Under the pieces are notes generated by a model that was not told where the DNA came from, did no database searches, and saw only the letters and a list, made by a program, of their open reading frames with translations. From Rhabdophis nuchalis (taxonomy: Eukaryota; Chordata; Lepidosauria; Squamata; Natricidae), in assembly GCA_039707465.1 (NCBI GenBank), contig CM077652.1, positions 40,362,118-40,426,117 of the forward strand: a stretch of 64,000 bases of DNA. The letters are read 5' to 3'. How positions within the stretch are numbered: the stretch's first letter is position 1; every line of letters begins with the position of its first letter. Below, one piece after another: positions 49,270 to 62,948 of this stretch. Both the position numbers and the translations under genes were made by a program.

Positions 49270-52200
49270 GGTTGATCGGAGCTTTCCCTGAGAAGTTACA
49301 GCAAAGCTTATCTCAGAATTGGCAAAAGAACTCTGTTTAGCCAGGAACTGCAAATTTGGATGCAGAGCTCAAATTCGTATGAGAAATACATATTAGATGG
49401 TATCTGGGATGCAGAAGCCGAGAAACAAGTCGATTGGTTGATCGGAGCTTTCCCTGAGAAGTTACAGCCAAGCGTATCTCAGAATTGACAAAAGAACTCA
49501 GTTTAGCCAGGAACTGCAAATTTGGATCCAGAGCTCAAATTTGAACGAGAAACACATATTGGATGGTATCTGGGATGCAGAAGCCGAAAAACAAGTCGAT
49601 TGGTTGATCTGAGCTTTCCCTGAGAAGTTACAGCAAAGCATATCTCAGAATTGGCAAAAGAACTCAGTTTAGCCAGGAACTGCAAATTTGGATGCAGAGC
49701 TCAAATTCGTACGAGAAATACATATTGGATGGTATCTGGGATGCAGAAGCCGAGAAACAAGTCGATTGGTTGATCGGAGATTTCCCTGAGAAGTTACAGC
49801 CAAGCGTATCTCAGAATTGACAAAAGAACTCAGTTTAGCCAGGAACTGCAAATTTCGATCCAGAGCTCAAATTCGTACGAGAAATACATATTGGATGGTA
49901 TCTGGGATGCAGAAGCCGAGAAACAAGTCGATTGGTTGATCGGAGATTTCCCTGAGAAGTTACAGCAAAGCGTATCTCAGAATTGGCAAAAGAACTCAGT
50001 TTAGCCATGAACTGCAAATTTGGATGCAGAGCTCAAATTCGAACGAGAAACACATATTGGATGGTATCTGGGATGCAGAAGCCGAAAAACAAGTCGATTG
50101 GTTGATCTGAGCTTTCCCTGAGAAGTTACAGCAAAGCGTATCTCAGAATTGGCAAAAGAACTCAGTTTAGCCAGGAACTGCAAATTTGGATGCAGAGCTC
50201 AAATTCGAACGAGAAACACATATTGGATGGTATCTGGGATGCAGAAGCCGAAAAACAAGTCGATTGGTTGATCGGAGCTTTCCCTGAGAAGTTACAGCAA
50301 AGCGTATCTCAGAATTGGCAAAAGAACTCAGTTTAGCCATGAACTGCAAATTTGGATGCAGAGCTCAAATTCGAACGAGAAACACATATTGGATGGTATC
50401 TGGGATGCAGAAGCCGAAAAACAAGTCGATTGGTTGATCTGAGCTTTCCCTGAGAAGTTACAGCCAAGCGTATCTCAGAATTGACAAAAGAACTCAGTTT
50501 AGCCAGGAACTGCAAATTTGGATCCAGAGCTCAAATTCGAACGAGAAACACATATTTGATGGTATCTGGGATGCAGAAGCCGAAAAACAAGTCGATTGGT
50601 TGATCGGAGCTTTCCCTGAGAAGTTACAGCAAAGCTTATCTCAGAATTGGCAAAAGAACTCAGTTTAGCCAGGAACTGCAAATTTGGATGCAGAGCTCAA
50701 ATTCGTACGAGAAATACATATTAGATGCTATCTGGGATGCAGAAGCCGAGAAACAAGTCGATTGGTTGATCGGAGCTTTCCCTGAGAAGTTACAGCCAAG
50801 CGTATCTCAGAATTGGCAAAAGAACTCAGTTTAGCCATGAACTGCAAATTTGGATGCAGAGCTCAAATTCGAACGAGAAACACATATTGGATGGTATCTG
50901 GGATGCAGAAGCCGAAAAACAAGTCGAAAGGTTGATCGGAGCTTTCCCTGAGAAGTTACAGCAAAGCGTATCTCAGAATTGGCAAAAGAACTCAGTTTAG
51001 CCAGGAACTGCAAATTTGGATCCAGAGCTCAAATTCGAACGAGAAACACATATTTGATGGTATCTGGGATGCAGAAGCCGAAAAACAAGTCTATTGGTTG
51101 ATCGGAGCTTTCCCTGAGAAGTTACAGCAAAGCTTATCTCAGAATTGGCAAAAGAACTCTGTTTAGCCAGGAACTGCAAATTTGGATGCAGAGCTCAAAT
51201 TCGTATGAGAAATACATATTAGATGGTATCTGGGATGCAGAAGCCGAGAAACAAGTCGATTGGTTGATCGGAGCTTTCCCTGAGAAGTTACAGCCAAGCG
51301 TATCTCAGAATTGACAAAAGAACTCAGTTTAGCCAGGAACTGCAAATTTGGATCCAGAGCTCAAATTTGAACGAGAAACACATATTGGATGGTATCTGGG
51401 ATGCAGAAGCCGAAAAACAAGTCGATTGGTTGATCGGAGCTTTCCCTGAGAAGTTACAGCAAAGCGTATCTCAGAATTGGCAAAAGAACTCAGTTTAGCC
51501 ATGAATTGCAAATTTGGATGCAGAGCTCAAATTCGAACGAGAAACACATATTGGATGGTATCTGGGATGCAGAAGCCGAAAAACAAGTCGAAAGGTTGAT
51601 CGGAGCTTTCCCTGAGAAGTTACAGCAAAGCGTATCTCAGAATTGGCAAAAGAACTCAGTTTAGCCATGAACTGCAAATTTGGATGCAGAGCTCAAATTC
51701 GAACGAGAAACACATATTGGATGGTATCTGGGATGCAGAAGCCGAAAAACAAGTCGAAAGGTTGATCGGAGCTTTCCCTGAGAAGTTACAGCAAAGCGTA
51801 TCTCAGAATTGGCAAAAGAAATCAGTTTAGCCAGGAACTGCAAATTTGGATCCAGAGCTCAAATTCGAACGAGAAACACATATTTGATGGTATCTGGGAT
51901 GCAGAAGCCGAAAAACAAGTCGATTGGTTGATCGGAGCTTTCCCTGAGAAGTTACAGCAAAGCTTATCTCAGAATTGGCAAAAGAACTCTGTTTAGCCAG
52001 GAACTGCAAATTTGGATGCAGAGCTCAAATTCGTATGAGAAATACATATTAGATGGTATCTGGGATGCAGAAGCCGAGAAACAAGTCGATTGGTTGATCG
52101 GAGCTTTCCCTGAGAAGTTACAGCCAAGCGTATCTCAGAATTGACAAAAGAACTCAGTTTAGCCAGGAACTGCAAATTTGGATCCAGAGCTCAAATTTGA

Positions 52201-54424
52201 ACGAGAAACACATATTGGATGGTATCTGGGATGCAGAAGCCGAAAAACAAGTCGATTGGTTGATCGGAGCTTTCCCTGAGAAGTTACAGCAAAGCGTATC
52301 TCAGAATTGGCAAAAGAACTCAGTTTAGCCATGAACTGCAAATTTGGATGCAGAGCTCAAATTCGAACGAGAAACACATATTGGATGGTATCTGGGATGC
52401 AGAAGCCGAAAAACAAGTTGAAAGGTTGATCGGAGCTTTCCCTGAGAAGTTACAGCAAAGCGTATCTCAGAATTGGCAAAAGAACTCAGTTTAGCCAGGT
52501 ACTACAAATTTGGATGCAGAGCTCAAATTCGAACGAGAAACACATATTGGATGGTATCTGGGATGCAGAAGCCGAAAAACAAGTCGATTGGTTGATCAGA
52601 GCTTTCCCTGAGAAGTTACAGCAAAGCGTATCTCAGAATTGACAAAAGAACTCAGTTTAGCCAGGAACTGCAAATTTGGATCCAGAGCTCAAATTCGAAC
52701 GAGAAACACATATTTGATGGTATCTGGGATGCAGAAGGCGAAAAACAAGTCGATTGGTTGATCGGAGCTTTCCCTGAGAAGTTACAGCAAAGCTTATCTC
52801 AGAATTGGCAAAAGAACTCAGTTTAGCCAGGAACTGCAAATTTGGATGCAGAGCTCAAATTCGTACAAGAAATACATATTAGATGGTATCTGGGATGCAG
52901 AAGCCGAGAAACAAGTCGATTGGTTGATCGGAGCTTTCCCTGAGAAGTTACAGCCAAGCGTATCTCAGAATTGGCAAAAGAACTCAGTTTAGCCATGAAC
53001 TGCAAATTTGGATGCAGAGCTCAAATTCGAACGAGAAACACATATTGGATGGTATCTGGGATGCAGAAGCCGAAAAACAAGTCGAAAGGTTGATCGGAGC
53101 TTTCCCTGAGAAGTTACAGCAAAGCGTATCTCAGAATTGGCAAAAGAACTCAGTTTAGCCAGGAACTGCAAATTTGGATCCAGAGCTCAAATTCGAACGA
53201 GAAACACATATTTGATGGTATCTGGGATGCAGAAGCCGAAAAACAAGTCGATTGGTTGATCGGAGCTTTCCCTGAGAAGTTACAGCAAAGCTTATCTCAG
53301 AATTGGCAAAAGAACTCTGTTTAGCCAGGAACTGCAAATTTGGATGCAGAGCTCAAATTCGTATGAGAAATACATATTAGATGGTATCTGGGATGCAGAA
53401 GCCGAGAAACAAGTCGATTGGTTGATCGGAGCTTTCCCTGAGAAGTTACAGCCAAGCGTATCTCAGAATTGACAAAAGAACTCAGTTTAGCCAGGAACTG
53501 CAAATTTGGATCCAGAGCTCAAATTTGAACGAGAAACACATATTGGATGGTATCTGGGATGCAGAAGCCGAAAAACAAGTCGATTGGTTGATCTGAGCTT
53601 TCCCTGAGAAGTTACAGCAAAGCATATCTCAGAATTGGCAAAAGAACTCAGTTTAGCCAGGAACTGCAAATTTGGATGCAGAGCTCAAATTCGTACGAGA
53701 AATACATATTGGATGGTATCTGGGATGCAGAAGCCGAGAAACAAGTCGATTGGTTGATCGGAGATTTCCCTGAGAAGTTACAGCCAAGCGTATCTCAGAA
53801 TTGACAAAAGAACTCAGTTTAGCCAGGAACTGCAAATTTCGATCCAGAGCTCAAATTCGAACGAGAAACACATATTGGATGGTATCTGGGATGCAGAAGC
53901 CGAAAAACAAGTCGATTGGTTGATCGAAGCTTTTCCTGAGAAGTTACAGCAAAGCGTATCTCAGAATTGGCAAAAGAACTCAGTTTAGCCAGGAACTGCA
54001 AATTTGGATGCAGAGCTCAAATTCGAACGAGAAACACATATTGGATGGTATCTGGGATGCAGAAGCCGAAAAACAAGTCGATTGGTTGATCTGAGCTTTC
54101 CCTGAGAAGTTACAGCAAAGCTTATCTCAGAATTGGCAAAAGAACTCAGTTTAGCCAGGAACTGCAAATTTGGATGCAGAGCTCAAATTCGTACGAGAAA
54201 TACATATTAGATGGTATCTGGGATGCAGAAGCCGAGAAACAAGTCGATTGGTTGATCGGAGCTTTCCCTGAGAAGTTACAGCCAAGCGTATCTCAGAATT
54301 GACAAAAGAACTCAGTTTAGCCAGGAACTGCAAATTTGGATCCAGAGCTCAAATTTGAACGAGAAACACATATTGGATGGTATCTGGGATGCAGAAGCCG
54401 AAAAACAAGTCGATTGGTTGATCG
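49270..54424. repeat. 34-monomer HOR, copy 2 (about 31 monomers)
   Basis: This is the tandem partner of 43626-49269. Reading the marker monomers side by side, I noticed one mismatch: GAAGGCG at 52738 versus GAAGCCG. The match ends within monomer 54317, where GATCGAAGC and AAAGCGTATC replace GATCGGAGC and AAAGCTTATC of monomer 48673. The copy therefore lacks its last three or so monomers, and the array switches to the right-hand monomer types at this point. Confidence 0.9.
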
Positions 54425-54648
54425 AAGCTTTCCCTGAGAAGTTACAGCAAAGCGTATCTCAGAATTGGCAAAAGAACTCAGTTTAGCCAGGAACTGCAAA
54501 TTTGGATGCAGAGCTCAAATTCGAACGAGAAACACATATTGGATGGTATCTGGGATGCAGAAGCCGAAAAACAAGTCGATTGGTTGATCTGAGCTTTCCC
54601 TGAGAAGTTACAGCAAAGCGTATCTCAGAATTGGCAAAAGAACTCAGT

Positions 54649-56308
54649 TTAGCCAGGAACTGCAAATTTGGATGCAGAGCTCAAATTCGAACGAGAAACA
54701 CATATTGGATGGTATCTGGGATGCAGAAGCCGAAAAACAAGTCGATTGGTTGATCGAAGCTTTCCCTGAGAAGTTACAGCAAAGGGTATCTCAGAATTGG
54801 CAAAAGAACTCAGTTTAGCCAGGAACTGCAAATTTGGATGCAGAGCTCAAATTCGAACGAGAAACACATATTGGATGGTATCTGGGATGCAGAAGCCGAA
54901 AAACAATTCGAAAGGTTGATCGGAGCTTTCCCTGAGAAGTTACAGCCAAGCGTATCTCAGAATTGACAAAAGAACTCAGTTTAGCCAGGAACTGCAAATT
55001 TGGATGCAGAGCTCAAATTCGAACGAGAAACACATATTGGATGGTATCTGGGATGCAGAAGCCGAAAAACAAGTCGATTGGTTGATCTGAGCTTTCCCTG
55101 AGAAGTTACAGCAAAGCGTATCTCAGAATTGGCAAAAGAACTCAGTTTAGCCAGGAACTGCAAATTTGGATGCAGAGCTCAAATTCGAACGAGAAACACA
55201 TATTGGATGGTATCTGGGATGCAGAAGCCGAAAAACAAGTCGAAAGGTTGATCGGAGCTTTCCCTGAGAAGTTACAGCAAAGCGTATCTCAGAATTGGCA
55301 AAAGAACTCAGTTTAGCCAGGTACTGCAAATTTGGATGCAGAGCTCAAATTCGAACGAGAAACACATATTGGATGGTATCTGGGATGCAGAAGCCGAAAA
55401 ACAAGTCGATTGGTTGATCGGAGCTTTCCCTGAGAAGTTACAGCAAAGCGTATCTCAGAATTGACAAAAGAACTCAGTTTAGCCAGGAACTGCAAATTTG
55501 GATCCAGAGCTCAAATTCGAACGAGAAACACATATTTGATGGTATCTGGGATGCAGAAGCCGAAAAACAAGTCGATTGGTTGATCGGAGCTTTCCCTGAG
55601 AAGTTACAGCAAAGCGTATCTCAGAATTGGCAAAAGAACTCAGTTTAGCCAGGAACTGCAAATTTGGATGCAGAGCTCAAATTCGAACGAGAAACACATA
55701 TTGGATGGTATCTGGGATGCAGAAGCCGAAAAACAAGTCGAAAGGTTGATCGGAGCTTTCCCTGAGAAGTTACAGCAAAGCGTATCTCAGAATTGGCAAA
55801 AGAACTCAGTTTAGCCAGGTACTACAAATTTGGATGCAGAGCTCAAATTCGAACGAGAAACACATATTGGATGGTATCTGGGATGCAGAAGCCGAAAAAC
55901 AAGTCGATTGGTTGATCGAAGCTTTCCCTGAGAAGTTACAGCAAAGCGTATCTCAGAATTGGCAAAAGAACTCAGTTTAGCCAGGAACTGCAAATTTGGA
56001 TGCAGAGCTCAAATTCGAACGAGAAACACATATTGGATGGTATCTGGGATGCAGAAGCCGAAAAACAAGTCGATTGGTTGATCTGAGCTTTCCCTGAGAA
56101 GTTACAGCAAAGCGTATCTCAGAATTGGCAAAAGAACTCAGTTTAGCCAGGAACTGCAAATTTGGATGCAGAGCTCAAATTCGAACGAGAAACACATATT
56201 GGATGGTATCTGGGATGCAGAAGCCGAAAAACAAGTCGATTGGTTGATCGGAGCTTTCCCTGAGAAGTTACAGCAAAGCGTATCTCAGAATTGGCAAAAG
56301 AACTCAGT
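54649..56308. repeat. Ten monomers matching 12485-14144, 42 kb away
   Basis: The order AAAGGGTATC, CAATTCGAAAGG, GATCTGAGC, CGAAAGG, GGTACTGCA, GGATCC with G59T, CGAAAGG, GGTACTACA with GATCGAAGC, GATCTGAGC and GATCGGAGC is the same as at 12485-14144, an offset of 42,164 bp (254 units). Two differences noticed are TCGAGCGAG (12983 monomer) and ACATGTTGG (13813 monomer), both absent here. The monomer type changes sharply at this block's left end. Confidence 0.8.
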
Positions 56309-59300
56309 TTAGCCAGGAACTGCAAATTTGGATGCAGAGCTCAAATTCGAACGAGAAACACATATTGGATGGTATCTGGGATGCAGAAGCCGAAAAACAA
56401 GTCGAAAGGTTGATCGGAGCTTTCCCTGAGAAGTTACAGCAAAGCGTATCTCAGAATTGGCAAAAGAACTCAGTTTAGCCAGGAACTGCAAATTTGGATG
56501 CAGAGCTCAAATTCGAACGAGAAACACATATTGGATGGTATCTGGGATGCAGAAGCCGAAAAACAAGTCGATTGGTTGATCGGAGCTTTCCCTGAGAAGT
56601 TACAGCAAAGCGTATCTCAGAATTGGCAAAAGAACTCAGTTTAGCCAGGAACTGCAAATTTGGATGCAGAGCTCAAATTCGAACGAGAAACACATATTGG
56701 ATGGTATCTGGGATGCAGAAGCCGAAAAACAAGTCGAAAGGTTGATCGGAGCTTTCCCTGAGAAGTTACAGCAAAGCGTATCTCAGAATTGGCAAAAGAA
56801 CTCAGTTTAGCCAGGAACTGCAAATTTGGATGCAGAGCTCAAATTCGAACGAGAAAGACATATTGGATGGTATCTGGGATGCATAAGCCGAAAAACAAGT
56901 CGATTGGTTGATCGGAGCTTTCCCTGAGAAGTTACAGCAAAGCGTATCTCCGAATTGGCAAAAGAACTCAGTTTACCCAGGAACTGCAAATTTGGATGCA
57001 GAGCTCAAATTCGAACGAGAAACACATATTGGATGGTATCTGGGATGCAGAAGCCGAAAAACAAGTCGATTGGTTGATCGGAGCTTTCCCTGAGAAGTTA
57101 CAGCCAAGCGTATCTCAGAATTGACAAAAGAACTCAGTTTAGCCAGGAACTGCAAATTTGGATCCAGAGCTCAAATTCGAACGAGAAACACATATTGGAT
57201 GGTATCTGGGATGCAGAAGCCGAAAAACAAGTCGGTTGGTTGATCGGAGCTTTCCCTGAGAAGTTACAGCAAAGCGTATCTCCGAATTGGCAAAAGAACT
57301 CAGTTTAGCCAGGAACTGCAAATTTGGATGCAGAGCTCAAATTCGAACGAGAAACACATATTGGATGGTATCTGGGATGCAGAAGCCGAAAAACAAGTCG
57401 ATTGGTTGATCGGAGCGTTCCCTGAGAAGTTACAGCCAAGCGTATCTCAGAATTGACAAAAGAACTCAGTTTAGCCAGGAACTGCAAATTTGGATGCAGA
57501 GCTCAAATTCGAACGAGAAACACATATTGGATGGTATCTGGGATGCAGAAGCCGAAAAACAAGTCGATTGGTTGATCGGAGCTTTCCCTGAGAAGTTACA
57601 GCCAAGGGTATCTCAAAATTGACAAAAGAACTCAGTTTAGCCAGGAACTGCAAATTTGGATGCAGAGCTCAAATTCGAACGAGAAACACATATTGGATGG
57701 TATCTGGGATGAAGAAGCCGAAAAACAAGTCGATTGGTTGATTGGAGCTTTCCCTGAGAAGTTACAGCAAAGCGTATCTCAGAATTGGCAAAAGACTTCA
57801 GTTTAGCCAGGAACTGCAAATTTGGATGCAGAGCTCAAATTCGAACGAGAAACACATATTGGATGGTATCTGGGATGCAGAAGCCGAAAAACAAGTCGAA
57901 AGGTTGATCGGAGCTTTCCCTGAGAAGTTACAGCAAAGCGTATCTCAGAATTGGCAAAGGAACTCAGTTTAGCCAGGTACTACAAATTTGGATGCAGAGC
58001 TCAAATTCGAACGAGAAACACATATTGGATGGTATCTGGGATGCAGAAGCCGAAAAACAAGTCGATTGGTTGATCGAAGCTTTCCCTGAGAAGTTACAGC
58101 AAAGCGTATCTCAGAATTGGCAAAAGAACTCAGTTTAGCCAGGAACTGCAAATTTGGATGCAGAGTTCAAATTCGAACGAGAAACACATATTGGATGGTA
58201 TCTGGGATGCAGAAGCCGAAAAACAAGTCGATTGGTTGATCGGAGCTTTCCCTGAGAAGTTACAGCAAAGCGTATCTCAGAATTGGCAAAAGAACTCAGT
58301 TTAGCCAGGAACTGCAAATTTGGATGCAGAGCTCAAATTCGAACGAGAAACACATATTGGATGGTATCTGGGATGCAGAAGCCGAAAAACAAGTCGATTG
58401 GTTGATCTGAGCTTTCCCTGAGAAGTTACAGCAAAGCGTATCTCAGAATTGGCAAAAGAACTCAGTTTAGCCAGGAACTGCAAATTTGGATCCAGAGCTC
58501 AAATTCGAACGAGAAACACATATTGGATGGTATCTGGGATGCAGAAGCCGAAAAACAAGTCGATTGGTTGATCGGAGCTTTCCCTGAGAAGTTACAGCCA
58601 AGCGTATCTCAGAATTGACAAAAGAACTCAGTTTAGCCAGGAACTGCAAATTTGGATGCAGAGCTCAAATTCGAACGAGAAACACATATTGGATGGTATC
58701 TGGGATGCAGAAGCCGAAAAACAAGTCGGTTGGTTGATCGGAGCTTTCCCTGAGAAGTTACAGCAAAGCGTATCTCCGAATTGGCAAAAGAACTCAGTTT
58801 AGCCAGGAACTGCAAATTTGGATGCAGAGCTCAAATTCGAACGAGAAACACATATTGGATGGTATCTGGGATGCAGAAGCCGAAAAACAAGTCAATTGGT
58901 TGATCGGAGCGTTCCCTGAGAAGTTACAGCCAAGCGTATCTCAGAATTGACAAAAGAACTCAGTTTAGCCAGGAACTGCAAATTTGGATGCAGAGCTCAA
59001 ATTCGAACGAGAAACACATATTGGATGGTATCTGGGATGCAGAAGCCGAAAAACAAGTCGATTGGTTGATCGGAGCTTTCCCTGAGAAGTTACAGCCAAG
59101 CGTATCTCAAAATTGACAAAAGAACTCAGTTTAGCCAGGAACTGCAAATTTGGATGCAGAGCTCAAATTCGAACGAGAAACACATATTGGATGGTATCTG
59201 GGATGCAGAAGCCGAAAAACAATTCGAAAGGTTGATCGGAGCTTTCCCTGAGAAGTTACAGCCAAGCGTATCTCAGAATTGACAAAAGAACTCAGTTTAG

Positions 59301-60956
59301 CCAGGAACTGCAAATTTGGATGCAGAGCTCAAATTCGAACGAGAAACACATATTGGATGGTATCTGGGATGCAGAAGCCGAAAAACAAGTCGATTGGTTG
59401 ATCTGAGCTTTCCCTGAGAAGTTACAGCAAAGCGTATCTCAGAATTGGCAAAAGAACTCAGTTTAGCCAGGAACTGCAAATTTGGATGCAGAGCTCAAAT
59501 TCGAACGAGAAACACATATTGGATGGTATCTGGGATGCAGAAGCCGAAAAACAAGTCGAAAGGTTGATCGGAGCTTTCCCTGAGAAGTTACAGCAAAGCG
59601 TATCTCAGAATTGGCAAAAGAACTCAGTTTAGCCAGGTACTGCAAATTTGGATGCAGAGCTCAAATTCGAACGAGAAACACATATTGGATGGTATCTGGG
59701 ATGCAGAAGCCGAAAAACAAGTCGATTGGTTGATCGGAGCTTTCCCTGAGAAGTTACAGCAAAGCGTATCTCAGAATTGACAAAAGAACTCAGTTTAGCC
59801 AGGAACTGCAAATTTGGATGCAGAGCTCAAATTCGAACGAGAAACACATATTGGATGGTATCTGGGATGCAGAAGCCGAAAAACAAGTCGATTGGTTGAT
59901 CGGAGCTTTCCCTGAGAAGTTACAGCAAAGCATATCTCAGAATTGGCAAAAGAACTCAGTTTAGCCAGGAACTGCAAATTTGGATGCAGAGCTCAAATTC
60001 GAACGAGAAACACATATTGGATGGTATCTGGGATGCAGAAGCCGAAAAACAAGTCGAAAGGTTGATCGGAGCTTTCCCTGAGAAGTTACAGCAAAGCGTA
60101 TCTCAGAATTGGCAAAAGAACTCAGTTTAGCCAGGTACTACAAATTTGGATGCAGAGCTCAAATTCGAACGAGAAACACATATTGGATGGTATCTGGGAT
60201 GCAGAAGCCGAAAAACAAGTCGATTGGTTGATCGAAGCTTTCCCTGAGAAGTTACAGCAAAGCGTATCTCAGAATTGGCAAAAGAACTCAGTTTAGCCAG
60301 GAACTGCAAATTTGGATGCAGAGCTCAAATTCGAACGAGAAACACATATTGGATGGTATCTGGGATGCAGAAGCCGAAAAACAAGTCGATTGGTTGATCT
60401 GAGCTTTCCCTGAGAAGTTACAGCAAAGCGTATCTCAGAATTGGCAAAAGAACTCAGTTTAGCCAGGAACTGCAAATTTGGATGCAGAGCTCAAATTCGA
60501 ACGAGAAACACATATTGGATGGTATCTGGGATGCAGAAGCCGAAAAACAAGTCGATTGGTTGATCGGAGCTTTCCCTGAGAAGTTACAGCAAAGCGTATC
60601 TCAGAATTGGCAAAAGAACTCAGTTTAGCCAGGAACTGCAAATTTGGATGCAGAGCTCAAATTCGAACGAGAAACACATATTGGATGGTATCTGGGATGC
60701 AGAAGCCGAAAAACAAGTCGAAAGGTTGATCGGAGCTTTCCCTGAGAAGTTACAGCAAAGCGTATCTCAGAATTGGCAAAAGAACTCAGTTTAGCCAGGA
60801 ACTGCAAATTTGGATGCAGAGCTCAAATTCGAACGAGAAACACATATTGGATGGTATCTGGGATGCAGAAGCCGAAAAACAAGTCGATTGGTTGATCGGA
60901 GCTTTCCCTGAGAAGTTACAGCAAAGCGTATCTCAGAATTGGCAAAAGAACTCAGT
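54815..60956. repeat. 26-monomer HOR (4,316 bp), one copy plus 11 monomers
   Basis: Monomers 54815 to 56640 recur as 59131 to 60956. The pair includes the CAATTCGAAAGG monomer, the GGTACTGCA monomer and the GGTACTACA/GATCGAAGC monomer. Monomer 59795 differs from 55479 in three states: GGATGC for GGATCC, TTGGATGG for TTTGATGG, and AAAGCATATC for AAAGCGTATC. The match ends at 60957, whose left part reads TTAGCTAGG and whose right part has GCCAAGCG with TTGAC. Confidence 0.78.
56807..57470. repeat. Cluster of monomers with private substitutions
   Basis: Monomer 56807 has GAAAGACAT, GATGCATAAG and TCTCCGAATT. Monomer 56973 has TTACCC for TTAGCC. Monomer 57139 has GTCGGTTGG and TCTCCGAATT. Monomer 57305 has GAGCGTTCC. 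TCTCCG breaks the right arm of the conserved dyad. The GTCGGTTGG and TCTCCG pairing recurs at 58633 and 62451, so that monomer has been spread by later duplications. Confidence 0.7.
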
Positions 60957-62948
60957 TTAGCTAGGAACTGCAAATTTGGATGCAGAGCTCAAATTCGAAC
61001 GAGAAACACATATTGGATGGTATCTGGGATGCAGAAGCCGAAAAACAAGTCGAAAGGTTGATCGGAGCTTTCCCTGAGAAGTTACAGCCAAGCGTATCTC
61101 AGAATTGACAAAAGAACTCAGTTTAGCCAGGAACTGCAAATTTGGATGCAGAGCTCAAATTCGAACGAGAAACACATATTGGATGGTATCTGGGATGCAG
61201 AAGCCGAAAAACAAGTCGATTGGTTGATCGGAGCTTTCCCTGAGAAGTTACAGCCAAGCGTATCTCAAAATTGACAAAAGAACTCAGTTTAGCCAGGAAC
61301 TGCAAATTTGGATGCAGAGCTCAAATTCGAACGAGAAACACATATTGGATGGTATCTGGGATGAAGAAGCCGAAAAACAAGTCGATTGGTTGATCGGAGC
61401 TTTCCCTGAGAAGTTACAGCAAAGCGTATCTCAGAATTGGCAAAAGACTTCAGTTTAGCCAGGAACTGCAAATTTGGATGCAGAGCTCAAATTCGAACGA
61501 GAAACACATATTGGATGGTATCTGGGATGCAGAAGCCGAAAAACAAGTCGAAAGGTTGATCGGAGCTTTCCCTGAGAAGTTACAGCAAAGCGTATCTCAG
61601 AATTGGCAAAGGAACTCAGTTTAGCCAGGTACTACAAATTTGGATGCAGAGCTCAAATTCGAACGAGAAACACATATTGGATGGTATCTGGGATGCAGAA
61701 GCCGAAAAACAAGTCGATTGGTTGATCGAAGCTTTCCCTGAGAAGTTACAGCAAAGCGTATCTCAGAATTGGCAAAAGAACTCAGTTTAGCCAGGAACTG
61801 CAAATTTGGATGCAGAGTTCAAATTCGAACGAGAAACACATATTGGATGGTATCTGGGATGCAGAAGCCGAAAAACAAGTCGATTGGTTGATCGGAGCTT
61901 TCCCTGAGAAGTTACAGCAAAGCGTATCTCAGAATTGGCAAAAGAACTCAGTTTAGCCAGGAACTGCAAATTTGGATGCAGAGCTCAAATTCGAACGAGA
62001 AACACATATTGGATGGTATCTGGGATGCAGAAGCCGAAAAACAAGTCGATTGGTTGATCGAAGCTTTCCCTGAGAAGTTACAGCAAAGCGTATCTCAGAA
62101 TTGGCAAAAGAACTCAGTTTAGCCAGGAACTGCAAATTTGGATGCAGAGCTCAAATTCGAACGAGAAACACATATTGGATGGTATCTGGGATGCAGAAGC
62201 CGAAAAACAAGTCGATTGGTTGATCTGAGCTTTCCCTGAGAAGTTACAGCAAAGCGTATCTCAGAATTGGCAAAAGAACTCAGTTTAGCCAGGAACTGCA
62301 AATTTGGATCCAGAGCTCAAATTCGAACGAGAAACACATATTGGATGGTATCTGGGATGCAGAAGCCGAAAAACAAGTCGATTGGTTGATCGGAGCTTTC
62401 CCTGAGAAGTTACAGCCAAGCGTATCTCAGAATTGACAAAAGAACTCAGTTTAGCCAGGAACTGCAAATTTGGATGCAGAGCTCAAATTCGAACGAGAAA
62501 CACATATTGGATGGTATCTGGGATGCAGAAGCCGAAAAACAAGTCGGTTGGTTGATCGGAGCTTTCCCTGAGAAGTTACAGCAAAGCGTATCTCCGAATT
62601 GGCAAAAGAACTCAGTTTAGCCAGGAACTGCAAATTTGGATGCAGAGCTCAAATTCGAACGAGAAACACATATTGGATGGTATCTGGGATGCAGAAGCCG
62701 AAAAACAAGTCAATTGGTTGATCGGAGCGTTCCCTGAGAAGTTACAGCCAAGCGTATCTCAGAATTGACAAAAGAACTCAGTTTAGCCAGGAACTGCAAA
62801 TTTGGATGCAGAGCTCAAATTCGAACGAGAAACACATATTGGATGGTATCTGGGATGCAGAAGCCGAAAAACAAGTCGATTGGTTGATCGGAGCTTTCCC
62901 TGAGAAGTTACAGCCAAGCGTATCTCAAAATTGACAAAAGAACTCAGT
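57471..62948. repeat. 10/11-monomer block duplicated 22-23 units apart
   Basis: Monomers 57471 to 59130 recur as 61123 to 62948. Shared rare states are TCTCAAAATT, GATGAAGAAG with AAGACTTCAG, GGCAAAGGAAC, CAGAGTTCAAATT, GTCGGTTGG with TCTCCG, and GTCAATTGG with GAGCGTTCC. The offset is 22 units up to about 58301/61953 and 23 units afterwards, because one GATCGAAGC monomer (61953) is extra in the second copy. Confidence 0.78.
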
